Positions 34,592-49,103 of a DNA stretch of 64,000 nucleotides are shown piece after piece. A model generated the notes under the pieces. The model was not told where the DNA came from. It was given only the letters and a program-made list of their open reading frames with translations, and ran no database searches. Position numbers and translations under genes: made by a program. The stretch covers positions 744,001 to 808,000 of the forward strand of contig JALIRH010000123.1 in the NCBI GenBank assembly GCA_023055505.1. The letters run 5' to 3'. This stretch comes from Callipepla californica brunnescens. Its lineage: Eukaryota; Chordata; Aves; Galliformes; Odontophoridae. Position 1 is the first letter of the stretch. Every line of letters begins with the position of its first letter.

Positions 34592-36727
34592 CTACAACAA
34601 CAGATGGCGTGTTGATTTCACAGCCAGCAGCAGCCAGCAGCAGCCGGACAGAGGGGTGCCGCTGGAGCTGGGAACTCCTCCCCAGCCCAGCTTTTCTTCT
34701 GAGACACCTCGCGGCGACCACCCAGCACCAAGCCCAGCTCACCTGTTCGGCCTGCTCAGCCTAAGCTGTGCCCAGCTCACGCACACGCCGCAGCGCTGCT
34801 TCTGATGGGCTGTTCTTGAGTGATCGCTTACAAGAATGCCCGGAGCTCAGTCTCGGTGTGCAGCACGCTCACCAGACCACCAGCTCTGCTCACCTCCTGT
34901 GCAGCAAATGCTCCCACCCCGGCAACGACTGTGACCTCAGTGAGTTCTCCCATCGCTTCTGTGCCCTCATCTTAAGCAAAGGGCGTGGTCACCTCTCGGT
35001 TCCAAATTCTAGGAAACCAACACCAGAGTCACCCAATGGGGATATCTGAAGTCAAATAACAGAGAAATTCAGATGAGTCTTGTGCAGCCAGCTCGGGTCA
35101 TCCTCTCGCTCGGGCACTGCACGATGGGACCAGGAGACATTGTCCCCAGGCTGCCTCCAGCTTGGAGGCTGGAAGGGTTTGGGCTTCCAAGCAATCAGCA
35201 AGCATTTGGAGGAGCCACTGCGGGTCCCTACTGGTTCCTACTGGTCCATACTGATCCAGACGTGTGTGGGAGAAGGTGGTGGAGAAATGTGTACTGTTGA
35301 GTCCTGCCGGTTCTCACGGGGTTGTAGTGGTTCATACTGCCATGTACTGGTTCCTATGGGTCTCTATTGACCAGTGTGGGTCCGTACTGTTCCTTAATGC
35401 TCTGCTCTGTTGCTCAGTGGTATGTACAGGGGTGCTAAGCGAGGAAACAATCACCAGGGGAGATTTCTGAGTTTCATGGGGAAGCACTCAGCATAACTGA
35501 ACGTGTACATTGTTTCCTTCGGAGTGCCTGGTCTAAATCTGCCCTCCTGCTTTTATCAGCACAAGGAGCTGGGAGGGGACAGAACCAGGACAGCTGCCAA
35601 AGGGCTATTCCATACCAGGTGACATCACGCCATAGAGCTGGAACACCGGTGGGGTGTAGGCTGGAAAGAAGCAACTGAAATCTGGGGATGGGCTGGGCAT
35701 CACTCAGTGGAGAGTGAGCAACTGCACTGCCCGCCCCTTGTTTTGTACAGTGTGTGTGGATGTGTATTATATTACATGCTGTCATTACCATTACAGTTTT
35801 CTTCTCTTAATAAGCAATTTTTACCTGAATTCTTGCATGCTACTGGATGGTGGGTAGCTCTGTACCTCTGCCATCATCTTTCTTCCCAGCTGTTCCTGTG
35901 TGTAACGCTCCACACTGGGACCCTGCAGAGCCCAAAGTCCTCCTTGGCTGCTGTCGCTCACCTGGAGGTTGCAGGGTGCTGTGTGTCTGAGATGGTTCCT
36001 GCACTGAAAGAGATGAATTGGGATTTGCGTTTCTCTGCTTAGAGAATGTTACCTGTAAAGCTGTAATGCAGAGCGACGCTCTCCGTGTTTGCTTTTAGCA
36101 TCTCTGTGTGCTGGGTCCACAGCTGAAAGCTGTGGTGTTTGAGAGTTCAGCCTGCACTTTGTGCTGAGGCACGATGACTTGGTCACATCTTCAAACTATG
36201 GCTGGGATTTGTGTTGCCTTTGGATTTTCTTTCCTGTATGACTGCAAAAGTGTTTCTTCAAGCATTTTTTCTTTAACAGCCATCTTGTTTCCTGTCAGTG
36301 TCATGGAAAAAGGGATCTGCACCTTGTTTCTTACCCTGGTGTGTGACCACAGAGAAGGAAACCTGTGCAGAGGAGGCAGCACGTGGTGTGTGCATGTTTA
36401 AAAACAAGAACGAAGCAATGAACAGGGATGTGTTGGAGAAGCTGTCCTTGCTAGCTGGCTGTGAAGATGCGCTAACAACTGGGGGAAACAAGTAACAAGG
36501 GGAAAGGATACTGAAACGCGCAGTGGGTAACAAAAGTTGCTCTCCAGCAGCAGAACCACACGGTCTGCAACTCCTGTGGGAAGAAAGAGCTGTAGGGACG
36601 AGGAGGTAATCCTTGGTACTGCTTTGGGAAGGCAAAGAAAACAGCGTGGGGAGGGAAAAGATGAAAGCCACGGAGTGCTGGTGGTGTGCTGGGTTTGGTT
36701 TGGCCGTGTGGCAGTGATTTTTATCAC
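34592..36727. other. Upstream region of the basic-protein gene
   Basis: Contains a CAGCAGC-rich patch at 34.62-34.65 kb that may be promoter or 5'UTR, then the eroded minisatellite at 35.2 kb. No other gene seen. Confidence 0.35.
35215..35400. repeat. Diverged minisatellite, TACTGGTTCC type
   Basis: Loose repetition of GGTTCCTACTGG, GGTCCATACTG and TATGGGTCTC. Likely an eroded relative of avian GC-rich minisatellites. Confidence 0.5.
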
Positions 36728-36938
36728 TAGGGGCTAGGGCTAGGGTAGAGGGGCTCGGGCTAGGTCTAGCTCTTGGGTTTGAGGGGCTAGGGTTAGAGGG
36801 CTACGGATAGAGCGGCTAGGGTTAGAGGGGCCTGGGTTAAAGGGGCTCGGGTTTGAGGGGCCAGGATTAGAGGGACTAGGGTTTGAGCAGCCATGGTTAG
36901 AGGGGCCAGAGTTAGAGGGGCTAGCGTTAGAGGTGTCA
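36728..36938. repeat. Degenerate telomere-like array
   Basis: Repeats of GGGGCTAGGGTTAGA and variants with embedded TAGGG and GGGTTAG, period about 13-16 bp. Resembles decayed interstitial telomeric sequence. A much shorter CCCTAAACCTAATCC run lies at 12,294-12,325. Confidence 0.7.
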
Positions 36939-38854
36939 AAAACGCCCGGAATCCAATCAGATTTTTCCAATATTTTATTACAATCAAAATGTGGAAAGCA
37001 ATAAGCAAACAGCGCTGGCTGTGCCGGGGAGCGTCTGCTGACTTAAATTCAATCGGACGCTGAATCACTTGAGGGGAGGATACTGATGTTTGTGATAGAT
37101 CATGTCCACCAAATGTGCAGCTAAATCGCTAAGAACAGAGTTTGGCCCCTGACTGGAATGCTGCGTTACAGCCCCAGAATTACAAAAGATTGATCACACT
37201 GCAGCACACAGTGCTTCATGGAGGGCTGTCACATCTGCAGCCCCCAGATGCCACTGCCATTGGTTTCTCTGAGCTCCTGCTTACAGCCAGCACTCAGCTT
37301 TCTGTTCTTAAGGCAGCAAGGACAGCGTGCTGCTGTTTCCACAACGCGGTGTCTCTGCAGGCACGCTGCGAGCACAGGGAAGCCAAGACTACACAGCACC
37401 TTAGTGTTCACACTTCAGGTTTCATCTGTACTTCATACATCCGTGAAAATCACTTAACTACAAAACTTGAGGTAAAAAAACAACTGCACATCTGGTCTAT
37501 ATGTGTCATTCATATGCACTCGTATCGATTTTTAGTCAAGATGCAGTTCAGTAACTCCTTGGAAGAAACACAAAGAGCACACACACTGAGAGCAAGAGGA
37601 CCTTATCAGTGGCATGTCATAGCAACGCAGTATGGAGTATTTTTTAGTCATGGTGTTAACTGAAAACAGCGACTACGCTTTCAAACAGAACCCAACTTAT
37701 TTCATGTGAGCTTTCAAACATATCCAGAGTCCTTGAGAGCAGGAGAAATCAGAAGCAATGTTATCCTACACCTCAAGGAACACTTCCTACACCTTCAGGA
37801 TACAAACCTTTAATACAACCACGGCAACCACAGCATTTCCATCCAATAAAAGAATAAGCCAAAGAAAGAAAAATAAATGTCAACCAAGTTTATTTTGCTT
37901 TCAAGTAGTGTTCTTTAAGCACTGCTGCGTGGCAGACAATGTAAGTCAGTAAAAGTCATCTCCAAAGCCAGAGGGTTTATTTTATTTTATTTTATGAGTA
38001 GTTAAAAAGACGCAGCCTATTCTAACAGGATAAATATTTTAACCGTTTCACTTCGAGTTAATGAAGGCTCACAAATGAGCAATGCTCCTCACTGAGGAAA
38101 ACAAAAAGCTGCTGTTGACAAAGCGACAGCACACACACAAAAGCAAAAGAACTGTGTAAAAACAACTAACTGTTCTGTGTTCCCATCCTCTTTAGAAGTC
38201 GCGTTACAATGGGATGATATGCACATGACCTTGCTGCAAACTTGCCATACAGCTTGCAAATCCATGTAAGCCCAGCCTTTACCCACTCAAGTCCAAAGAG
38301 CTGCTAACTGACCGAAAAATTGCAGCACTATCATCCTCTGCTTAACAAACTGTTGTAGTCATTACTTTCTCTCCCAGACTGCAGGGCAGGCTAGAAGGAA
38401 GGTGATCCCAAATAAAAAATGGATACCCTTGCAGAAAATGGTATCGTTTAGCAATACAGTCCTTTACAGTTTATGTTTTGCCTCTTTTCCCCTCAGCCAC
38501 AAAAACGGGCATGAAATAAAAACCCAATTGAAAATGCATTCATTTTCAATTCATGCAAACCTGCGTAAAGATGACCCACCAAAAGCTGAAACAACGGCAG
38601 GATATTTCACAGAGCATTCCTTATACAAAAAACACATGAGAAATAGGGCCACTCGGTGACATTTTAATTTACAGATCGGCATCATTTTGGTCAACAAATA
38701 TCCAAGTGCTGTTTTCTGCTGTCACAAAAGCGGCTGTACAAAAAGAAAACCGCAGAACTCGTTTTTTAATCACATGCTATAAATAAGAGCTGTCCAATTA
38801 CTTTTAAATACTAAATAGTTCTGCACTTCTTTTAAGGACCCGTGCCAAAGATAC
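36939..38854. other. No gene recognised
   Basis: AT-rich. It should contain the missing last XPO1 exon and 3'UTR on the - strand. Neither the acidic C-terminus nor a related sequence was recognised. Confidence 0.35.
37975..37996. repeat. (TTTTA)n short tandem repeat
   Basis: Four to five TTTTA units. Confidence 0.8.
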
Positions 38855-41800
38855 CTTGATTTGGAGCAGGAAATCCCGTAGGTGTTCCCTGAAGGCAGGG
38901 AAATCCTGGCTTAAACTGAAGATTCCTGTCACAAACAGGAGATCAGCAACACACTCCTGAATAAACATTTGGTTGTTCACTGGATTTCCAGGATCTAATG
39001 GAGTACTTATTTTTCCCTCTTCTACCAAGCTGAACATGTATGCAAGCACTGATGCGTGCATTGTCAAACCCGGCCAGACCAAAATTAGACAATATGTTGT
39101 TATGATTCAGAACAGGAATGCAACGTTTTGACGTCTGAAAGGTTTGTTTCCATCTGGCTCACCATCTTACCAGCAGTGTGTGAAGCGTCTGTTACAACAG
39201 AGAAGATGTGCTGAAGAATATCACAGAAATACGTCTGACAGAAACCCTGAGCAGCAGCCTCTTCCTGTGCAGCATCTTGCAGCAGAGTATAAAGTACCCG
39301 AAGCCCTGTCATCGGAGAAAACGGCCACAGTCATGCTGTACACCAGTGTGGTTAAATCACGCTCCCTTTATTACCCAGACTGCCTTATTCTTGTAGTGTT
39401 TAGGACAGGGGTGGACAGAGAATAGCACACAATCATTGGCTGGGAGCCTTGAGGAAAAGCAACTTTAAAACAACTCCCAACAATTAACAGCAGTGAGAAA
39501 CACATTCTGGAGGAGGGAACTTTGGATATCCTCCTAATCCTACAAAATACAGGCAGGAATGCATCAGCGGCGGATGTGAAAGGCGGTGCTGGCAGGGCGT
39601 CCCCTGCTTCAAAGTGCACTTTTCCTCTCCCACTCGCCACAGACCATCTCCTGCTTTTACTTTTCTCGAGGCTCACACAGTGCAGTTTCCTTTGAGCACC
39701 GGATCAGCGCGGCCACTGCATAACACAGAGCCCAAAGGGAACACCTGCTAGCTAAGCAGAATAGACTACCAAGGACAGCTTACTCTAAAAATACCTCTAG
39801 TGACAATTATCAGCAGTCCTGTGAGGTCTTTTTGCTGAAGGCTGAACAACATCATCACAGAAGTTTCCCATAGACGTCTTGGCAGCTGGGGTTGCTCAGC
39901 TGAAGCAGCTCATGTCCGCCTTGTTGTTGCAGGAATTCTTCAACAAAGCCCTGAAAAATTTGCATAACAGATGAACAAAACTACACCAAAAGCTTCACGC
40001 ATCCTTCTGCCTTTTCAAAGCAAGACAAACATCCCAAGAGATTCTGACAAGCACTGGCAAGTGTTACACTCATCATTTTCACGGCATTTCCTCAGGCAGC
40101 TGGCAGAGGGAGGAAGCCACATCTGCACAGAGCACCAACTCTGAAGGCAGAACCGTGAAGAACCAACCACACAACTTCACTGCCACAAACTAAAGAATCT
40201 CTACGAAAACATCAATTTAAGTTAGTTAATGTAAGAAGGGAAAAATTACACACGCACAGTTGCTTCACTAGCTGAAATGCAACGCAAAGGTATCTTTCAT
40301 CCCTCCCAAACAGAAACAACTGGCTAAGACCGGGGCGGCTTCACAGTAATAATTTCTATCCAGAGATGGAGAGCTCTTACAACTCATGGCATTTACGCAG
40401 CTATTCCTAACCTTCCTCAGCAACTCCCATCCTGGAAGGCATTCAATTACTCAAGTGTGACAGAAACAGCTTCTCAATGAAACCTGAGGTGAAGTTTAAC
40501 TCGCTGTTGTGAAAAAAAAGCCGTTTTCCTTTAGTCTAAGATTTCTCCATTTCTTTATGTCACAGCCAGCTCCCACACTGAATTCACTCACCAAGCATTC
40601 ATTTATCTGCTGTCTTTTTCACTGACAACTTGGAAACTCTCTCAGTGAGGCAAGATGCCAAACAGTGCAGGGAGCACAAGGAAAACTGAAGCAGAACACC
40701 AGTTTCAGGAGCACTGAGCTGCTGCATCAGTTCAGCCCATTCAGAAGAACCATCACCCTGAAGAGAAAGTGTGCAGGAGCTGTAACAGTGCCCTCTCCAG
40801 TGAGCGAAACTGCATCCAACTATTTCAGGGCACTGATGGATATCTGGCTGTCAGCTTGAAATCGAGACAGGAAAATACTGCTCGTCTGCAGCAAATACAG
40901 TGTACAACAGGTGTGACTGAACACTGTGTGTGACTAAAGATGCAGGAAAGCAACAGTCTACATACTCAGCACTTAAAACTTCCTTTCACCTCTATCTGCA
41001 ACATTTCTCATTGTATGTTTGAAAGCTCAAATAACAGAATCCAAAACAAGTCTGAACTGTGCAGCTGGAATGGCCAGAAATGCTGGGAAGCAAGGAGAAT
41101 TTACAGCCTGGAGCAGCAAGAAAAAGTTCTATGCTCAGGATATTCTTCAAAGTCCTGAGAGCAGTGGGGCAGAGGGAAAGAAGGGGGGAAAGAAAAAAAA
41201 AACACAACAAATGCACCAGTCAGTCAGTCAAGCTTTCTGAACAGCTCAAAGATTTACCATAATATCACGTGCTAAGAGTGAGTCAGCATCCAATACGGAA
41301 TAGCATTTAGATCTCAGGTTTAAAGAAACTTGAAAACAAAACAAAGGATGCAGTTCCAAGATTCCCAGCAACATTTTTCCCTATACTTTCACCACCACAG
41401 CTTGATAAGACCATTTTCTGGACTTACACAGTGTCAGCAGGGTGAACCACATTTTGTCAGTGCCCAACATTAATTACCACTTGCTCCACAGGCACAGGAC
41501 AGACGGCCTCAGCAGTTAAGCACCCAGCCACCACAGGGATACACTTTCTGATTCACACTGCTGCAAAACGGCACTGATCTATTGTGCAAGTGCCTGTTGT
41601 AAACCGTAACACAGAAACTCTAGCAGCTACGGAAATCAGCAAAGAAATATTTAAAGAACTAATCAATACTTACACTCAAAGTACATATGAATGTACTTGA
41701 AGTATACTTCAGCTTCCAGCACCATGACATTCCAAGGACCTGGAACAGAAAAACAACTCCTAAATTCATTTCAGAACTGTACCAAGAAATTAAGTCAGTG

Positions 41801-44800
41801 AGATTATGACGTTCACCTAGACAGCCACAGCTCATGAACCTCGACTTAATTTCCATAGAACAGAATAATGCTATGTAAACCACATAGCATAACACTCCCT
41901 GCCCCCTTTCTTGCAATACCCAAAGACTAGTACTCTCAATATAGAATCCCTTTTGGTTTTCCATTATCCAAAATTTACATGTAAATACCTTAATGACCAT
42001 ATTTAACGTGCACTCAAAAACAGCATCAAAGATCTGAGGTATTTCAGCAGCAGTGTGCCCACCCAGCTTGTTAGCAATGACAGCCATAGCACTGCGTACT
42101 TCACGTTCTCCAGCAGCTGGAATTGCACCCAACAAGGGAGGAACAAAGTTTGCAGCAACCTAAATCAAGAGCAAGACATGGTTAGAGCAGTGCAGTTACC
42201 CAACAAAGCCTCACACAATGACACAGCAGTTCGGAAAGAAGCTCCAAGTAAAGTTACACGTCCACATGCTTCCCACACACTGTGTTCATCCAGCAGTGGT
42301 CGCCTGAGGGCTCTCTTACACATTCCTGCTTTGCCTTAACTGCTCTCAGCTGACACGACCTGAAGCACTCCAAACACGGCTCAGGCCTACCCCTGTATGA
42401 TCACAGCTTTTCATCCTTCCTGCAGATACTGCAGAGGTCTGAAACTAGTTCCTGTGAACAGAACAGTGTTAACTGCACTGCAGCACAAGAGCAGAGTTCA
42501 TCCTGAATGTGTCATTAAGAACTATTTGTATGAAACATTTACTTACCATCTGAGGATCGCTGGACCTGCTCACCCAGCCTGAAGTCAGTTTTAAGGTTTC
42601 CCTTTTTACAGTCCTCATCCTTCTAACCAAGGGCTGCTTTCTTTCCACTTCACCTGAGAAGTTGCAAAGCTTCACTGAATCTGGGTGAAGACGTGTCAAC
42701 AGATTCCCTTCAACTCGTTCCACACAATTTAGAATGTTTCATTTTTATACCCAAATGACAAAGAAGGAAGATCTCTCCTTCATATTATGCAGATTAAAAC
42801 TGTCTCCCCATTACTTCAGCTCCATGGATCCAAGTTGCAATTTAGTATTCCAGTGCTACTGCTGACAGCACACTCTGACACCACAACTCGGACACAATGC
42901 TGCAGCTTCTTTTTCAAGGAAGGGAATGTTCGTTCAGCTCTCAGGTTCATGCTTACCTCTGGTTCTCACTGTGTGATGAGAAGAACCAACCTATACAGTG
43001 TTCTAAAGCACGCTCCTGATTTTGTCACAATCATAATCATTCAAACTTGCCTTCACTACGAGGAGCCCAATTCTTACTTCATTTTCTCACATCCAAGTCC
43101 ATGTAAGTCTCATCAGTAGAACTTGCTCTAATTGAGTGCACAGCCACACAATCATAACAGTATATCCAAGGAAAACCTCACCAGACTGCAGCCAGGGAAA
43201 CAAGGGTAGAATTGCTTCTGCTGGCATCAGAGATAACAGCTGTGAGAACACGCTCAGAGGCAAGTGCAATCACAACAGCTCTTGCTCTAGTAAATGTCAG
43301 GACTAGAAGTCCTAGCAACTGCTTCCTATTTCTGTTGTTGTTGTGTTTTAGTTTTGGTTTGAGCACCTTCTGGCAATTAGAGCTGCAGAATCAAAAGAAT
43401 GCATTAAGTTCTGAGAAGCTACTTCAAGGTGTATTATTTGCATGGGTAAGAAAAATCTGTGGTAACACAGCTCCAATAACCAAGTCACCTCATTTGTCAG
43501 GGAATGCTACAGCAGCACATTCCACTTCGGTATCATAGACCCAATTTTTTCCACGTAAAAGTGGTTAGGTAACTTGGGTAGCTTCTAATTCCTTCTCAGT
43601 GATTACCAGTCTAGTTTACTGGAAATTTGAGGCATCTTCACTGAAGTCACACTTCTGTAATAAAGCTGTTTCAGGAACAGAATATCACCAAACCAGAACT
43701 CTGCCAACATACTGGGGTCTTGTTCAAAAAGAGCAAGTCCGAACTTACAACTGTGTCTCCACAAGACTGCTATTAGTCAGCAGTCTCCTGTATCCTTCAG
43801 TTTCTTTGAATAAAACATCTGGCTAACAAAAACAAGAACCTAAGCAAGCACATTTTCAGTCATTCTCTTGCCCAAACGCACACACAATGAAACAACAAAA
43901 ACCACCACCAACCACAGACACACAGTGAGATAAACCCAGCAAATTCACAACCTGATCACGTGCACTGCCCATCCCAGTGTTACAAAGGACATGGAATTTC
44001 TTACCGTCAGCCTCAAGAGCTGCAGAAATATTCTCACTTGGGCACTTGTACACACTCAGCACATCTAAATAAATTCTTCCCAGCTGAATCACAAAGGGGC
44101 GGCCAGCTGCTTTCCATGCCCTTACACTGGTTTTCAGAATGCTACCAAGCTGCGTAACAGCTTCAGGATCCTTCAGAACATCAACATTCTGTGGAAAAGA
44201 ACTGAGCTAACTCCATTCAGTCATTAAAAACGCCATTTATCTTCTAATACAAGAACGGTCACTTTCACGTGTTTATCTTACACACTGCGTTAAACCGTGT
44301 TCTCTAAAGTTCCTTAAACTGGAGTTAAACCAGCCTCAGTTGTTTAGGTCTCCTTCAACACTTCTACTGACAGATCAACCATTGCTTTATAAAAGTTCAG
44401 CACAGCCAAGTTCACCACATTCCAGGGGTAAAAAAAAAAAAAAAAGTAATAACAACAAACATGCAGCAGTTTTACTTTAATTGAATATGCTTAAAATTTA
44501 CAATCTCACTTTTGTTGCCTGTTGAATTCTGCAGTCCCATACTGGATTAGGGAGCAGCATGTGTTTTTCTATCAGATGCTCCTGTACAGTCCGGTCTGTC
44601 TGCGCCCCAACCACGTATCCTACTGCTCCATAGAACGGATGCACCTGATTGGAAAACAAGAAGTCAAACAGAAAGTTAAGGAAGACTAACCAAAAATTTA
44701 CCACGTTCAAAACTAGCAGGTAGTAAAAGTTAAAAATGAGTTTCCAGTGACTAAATACCCACTTCCCACCTGAGTTCACAAGATCATTCTTCATCCTTTC

Positions 44801-47800
44801 CTTACTTGCTCCACATTTAAAGCGAGCCTCCCCTCCCCTCCCCTCCAATGCTACTGTGTACATCCCAGAGGCGTCCTTGGCTTTACCACCATATCCTGAA
44901 GTAAGCCATCTCAGGCACGTGCTTTCTCTTACAATAGTTCCATTTCTTTCTGTCACAGAACTTTGGGCTGGCTCAAGTGCAGGAAAAACAGAAGTTGGAA
45001 CTCATTACCTCCTCTGCCCAACATTCCCAAGTTACTGCAATGCATCAGCCCATGCTGTGTGTGCACTGCACTCCATCAGAGCACATTCCCCTGCAAATAC
45101 CCTCTCTCCCCTGCACATGCCAGACCCATAAGTGCACTACCACAGCAGAACATTCTCCTTCGCTAATCAAGACCTCAAATTTACATTTACCGTCTCATTT
45201 AAAAGCATTCTAGACATAAAGAATTTCAACTCAGCAGCCCTTGAATGAAGATCTTAATTAGAATTCTTGGAAGGAGAGTTAATCTGACCGTACCACCTGT
45301 AACGTAACACTCTCACTGACACACATCGTGACTGAGAAACACAATTCAAGTCTTAAAGACTACTACCACTTCATTTTTGATGTGTCACGATGCTGACTGC
45401 CTTCACAAATTCACTCACACTCCTGAATTCAATGTACCTGATGTGGCTGAAGGTCACAGATGACTGTATTAATATTGTTCAAGATTTCATCAATGCAAGG
45501 CATCACTGCTCCCACCTGAACCTGAACAAAATGTCGGCGGCACTTCTGTGCTATTTTTATCAAGGTATCACAAGCCGTATCTCACAAGCCATATCCTGGA
45601 CTCCATCGTGGGTTTCTAAATTAAATCACATCAGTTACTGCTTTCTATTTTCCCCCAGACATGGCACATACACTGAGCATATTTCTTTTTTCATTAAGAA
45701 AGTTAGAACAGCAAGTGAAAGAGGTAGTTACCATGCAGAAACTCAAAGAACTTGCTGACTGCTGCCTTCAAAAACTCCCAGTGAGCTCTCAAAGAACGTG
45801 GGTCTTGGCCTACTATGTATGTTCTGTTGGATGCAATAGTGGCTTTATTGTCTGTTCCTCTCTTTTGTTCACAGAGCCCTGGGGGATCCTACAATATAAC
45901 ATATGATTAGCTTTCTCCCAAGTTCACAGACCGGATGAGCAGTATAAAGGCTAAAATAAGCTGCAATAACAATACAGGAAAGCAGTTGCTATTATCCAGC
46001 CCAAAGCCAAAATAATTTAAGAAGAAAAAAAAAGAAAAAACAAACAAACCAACTGCCCCAGTTTAGGATCAGGACATTTGCTTAAGTTTCAACCAAACCA
46101 AGAACACCGCATTTTCAGCCATGTGATTTAGATGCAACTAATAACTGCTGCAGGGCAGACTGCAGCAACCCGAAGTGCTGAGCACTGAGCAACCAGCTGA
46201 TAAACATACAGGTGTTACACAGCAGGCAGGGGAAACTAACTCCTCTCTGCCTATGACATAATAGCGACACGTTTCACTTCTGTAGGCAACATCTTCTTCC
46301 CATGCTCTTTCCACACACACTTACTGAAAATTAAGCAGCAGAAGAGAAGGTGCTAGCTGGTTCAAAGCAACGCACGTTACTTTGCTTCGTTAAGGTTACT
46401 CTTACTTCATTAGTGCTTCCTTCCTGTATCTGTGGCATTCCTAAAGAAAAATATTTCAGCATAAGCCAGATTTTCTCTCCAAAATTGCCCAACAGAGCGC
46501 ATTCAGGTTTCCCAGGAGCAGTCTGTCCCATGCACTTATTGTGAAGCTTCTCAGTCATTATTCGTTCTGCGTCTGTATAGTCCAGATGTGTAAAGATACA
46601 CCGAAAGACAATTAACAGTAACAGTAAACAGGCATAATTTTTAAGCAACAAGCTGGATCTCTATTAAGTTGAATTCTTCTAAGAAAGACAAAATCAAAAT
46701 GCCAAACGCAATGGTTCTTATGTGAACTTGTGACAGAGCAAACTAAGGACTTAAACCCCGATCTGCTAGAATTGTGTAACATGAGAGAGAATGACCCTGT
46801 GTATCAGAGAAATCAGTAAAGTTACTAAGTTAAATTATTAATAAAACGTGTACACATTCATGAGCTGTTGGCAATATGGATCTGGCTAGCTCTGAGGGAC
46901 ATCACACTGCATTTAACAATTTTCCTCTTTTCATTATTTCAGTGCCATTACCTCTGTTGGTTTTAGTAAGCCACCGTTACAATGGAGATGGTTCTCCTAA
47001 CTACACCAGGTGAGAAGTTTCAGCTTTAACAGCTCAGACAATTCCATCAGCCCCTGAAATGATTGGGGCCGCTAATGGAAGCCAAATTCAAAATCTCACC
47101 AAACTGAGAGCAGCATTAGGGTCAGATTCAGACATGGATTTTTACAGTGCCACTTTTACTGTCACTCCATACACTGGATCTGGAAGCATTACTAAGGCTG
47201 AGAATATGCTGAGACAGTTTCAATACAGTAAGGAGAAGTTTTAATATTAAAAATATATAGATCAGAATAAATCGAATGTTAACTATGCTACACAAGTAAA
47301 ACAGTGAGAACACACGAGCACAGCAGTGAGAATACAAAACCGTGCGTTTTACATTCATAAAGCCGTTAACAAACACTCAGCGCTCTCTTCCCCTGTTTGC
47401 ATTTAAAAGAAAAATGTTCTCACTGAAGTCTCATGAACTGACCCTACAGCTGAGATATGCGATGACTTTCAGATTCCCCTCCTCCCCTGCCCCCCACGTA
47501 ACCCTGCTGCACGCATGCTCCTGGTGCAGCCGCACAGACCTACAGGACAGCAGTTCTCGCCACTTACCCAATGCTTCTCTCATATTTCTATAGAAGGTTA
47601 TGGAATCTGTATCCTTCGTGAATTCTCGTACTACGTCCCCTGGATCATTTCCACCACGAGCACTCCTTCAGGCTTAGCCATACTGCCAACCATCAGCGAT
47701 CGAACCTGCACGTTACAAAGGGGAGCTCCAACTGAACTGCACCGTGACGTGAAAATAAAGGTGTGTGTCCTGCACTTCCTCAGGCCATCTCATACACAAG

Positions 47801-49084
47801 CAAACGGGAAGGACGAATTCTGAAGGGATACGCTAACTAAAAACCCATTCAGAGTACAGCTGATCTCTCTCTCTGCAAGAATCAGAGTTATTTAAAACAA
47901 GTATCATACCGTCCAGAGCTTCAGAAGATGTATGTCTTAAAGATCTTTTCAACACAAGCACGTTTTCTCCTCAAACACCTGCCCTTTAATTGGCACTGCA
48001 GCTCTTATACAACTGAGTCTGTAACAATGCATCTGTTTTTAATGCTATGGTAAACTGCCATGTTTTGTAAGTCTCATTCCTGAGGAGAAAACACAACTCC
48101 TTCAGACCAAGTCATCGAATAAAATATCAAGTTATCCTCCTTCTCTGAACAGCAGTCAGCTCCATCTGCATGAACCCCGGTACGATCCACACTGGAAACC
48201 ATTACTTACAGAAACTGGTAGCAAGATTTAGCAGATCTACTACACAAATCCTAGACAGCAATTCTATTACCAAGTTACCACGAAGCTTCTGAGCTGCTCA
48301 CATGGAAGAAAATAGGTTTAGTATGTTTAAATAAACCATACAGATGTGTATTCTTTTATTTGATGTTGATCTGCAGGACTATTAATACTGCGCTGAATCA
48401 ACCAACAATTACCCAAAGCAAGGGAAGTTTTCTGAAGTCATCCTTTACACAAAGAAGCCTCTGAATTTAGGAACAGTGTCTAAACTTGCACAGTATTTGT
48501 ACTTAAGCGTGGATTACCTTGGATAATCCAGGCAAACAAAGCTGTCTCCTTGGAGGAACATCAGAGTGCTGACTTCCAGAAAGCAGTGGAGAAGCAGATG
48601 GTGAGAATGGACTTTCCCTGCAGAGCTCAGCAGTAAAGGATTCCAATGTTCAAGACAAATCTGGAAAACTTCAGTTTCTTCTACTTCCGATACCAATAAC
48701 TTATAATGAAGAGCCTGGAAAAAGTGTTTCAAGCATCTATTTACTAATTACTTTGAACACAGAAGTAGATTAAGAGCACATCACTTCAAGTTTTGTGATC
48801 CAAATACCGATAAAATGCTGAATGAGAGTACAATTCATTAACGATGTACAGTAACACTGCAGGGACGTTTACTTACTAGTCAAAGTTATGAGCAATGGAG
48901 CAACTAAACAAAGCACAGCACCGTGTCAGCTGATGTTATTTTGAACGTGAGCATCAATTCTTAAGTAGACTAGTCTAAAGATATCTAAAAAAACAAAATG
49001 CAATTGCCAAATTCATCCCTTTCTGTATGATCAAACTTCCACCCACCCTCTGAGCTTCTACTAGATGTTTTCTTTCAGATCCTT

Positions 49085-49103
49085 AAAAAAAAAAAAAAAA
49101 AAG
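49085..49103. repeat. Poly(A) run
   Basis: Long A run inside an XPO1 intron. Similar runs occur at 44,430, 52,397 and 52,918; the last abuts an XPO1 exon where the acceptor is missing. Confidence 0.9.
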
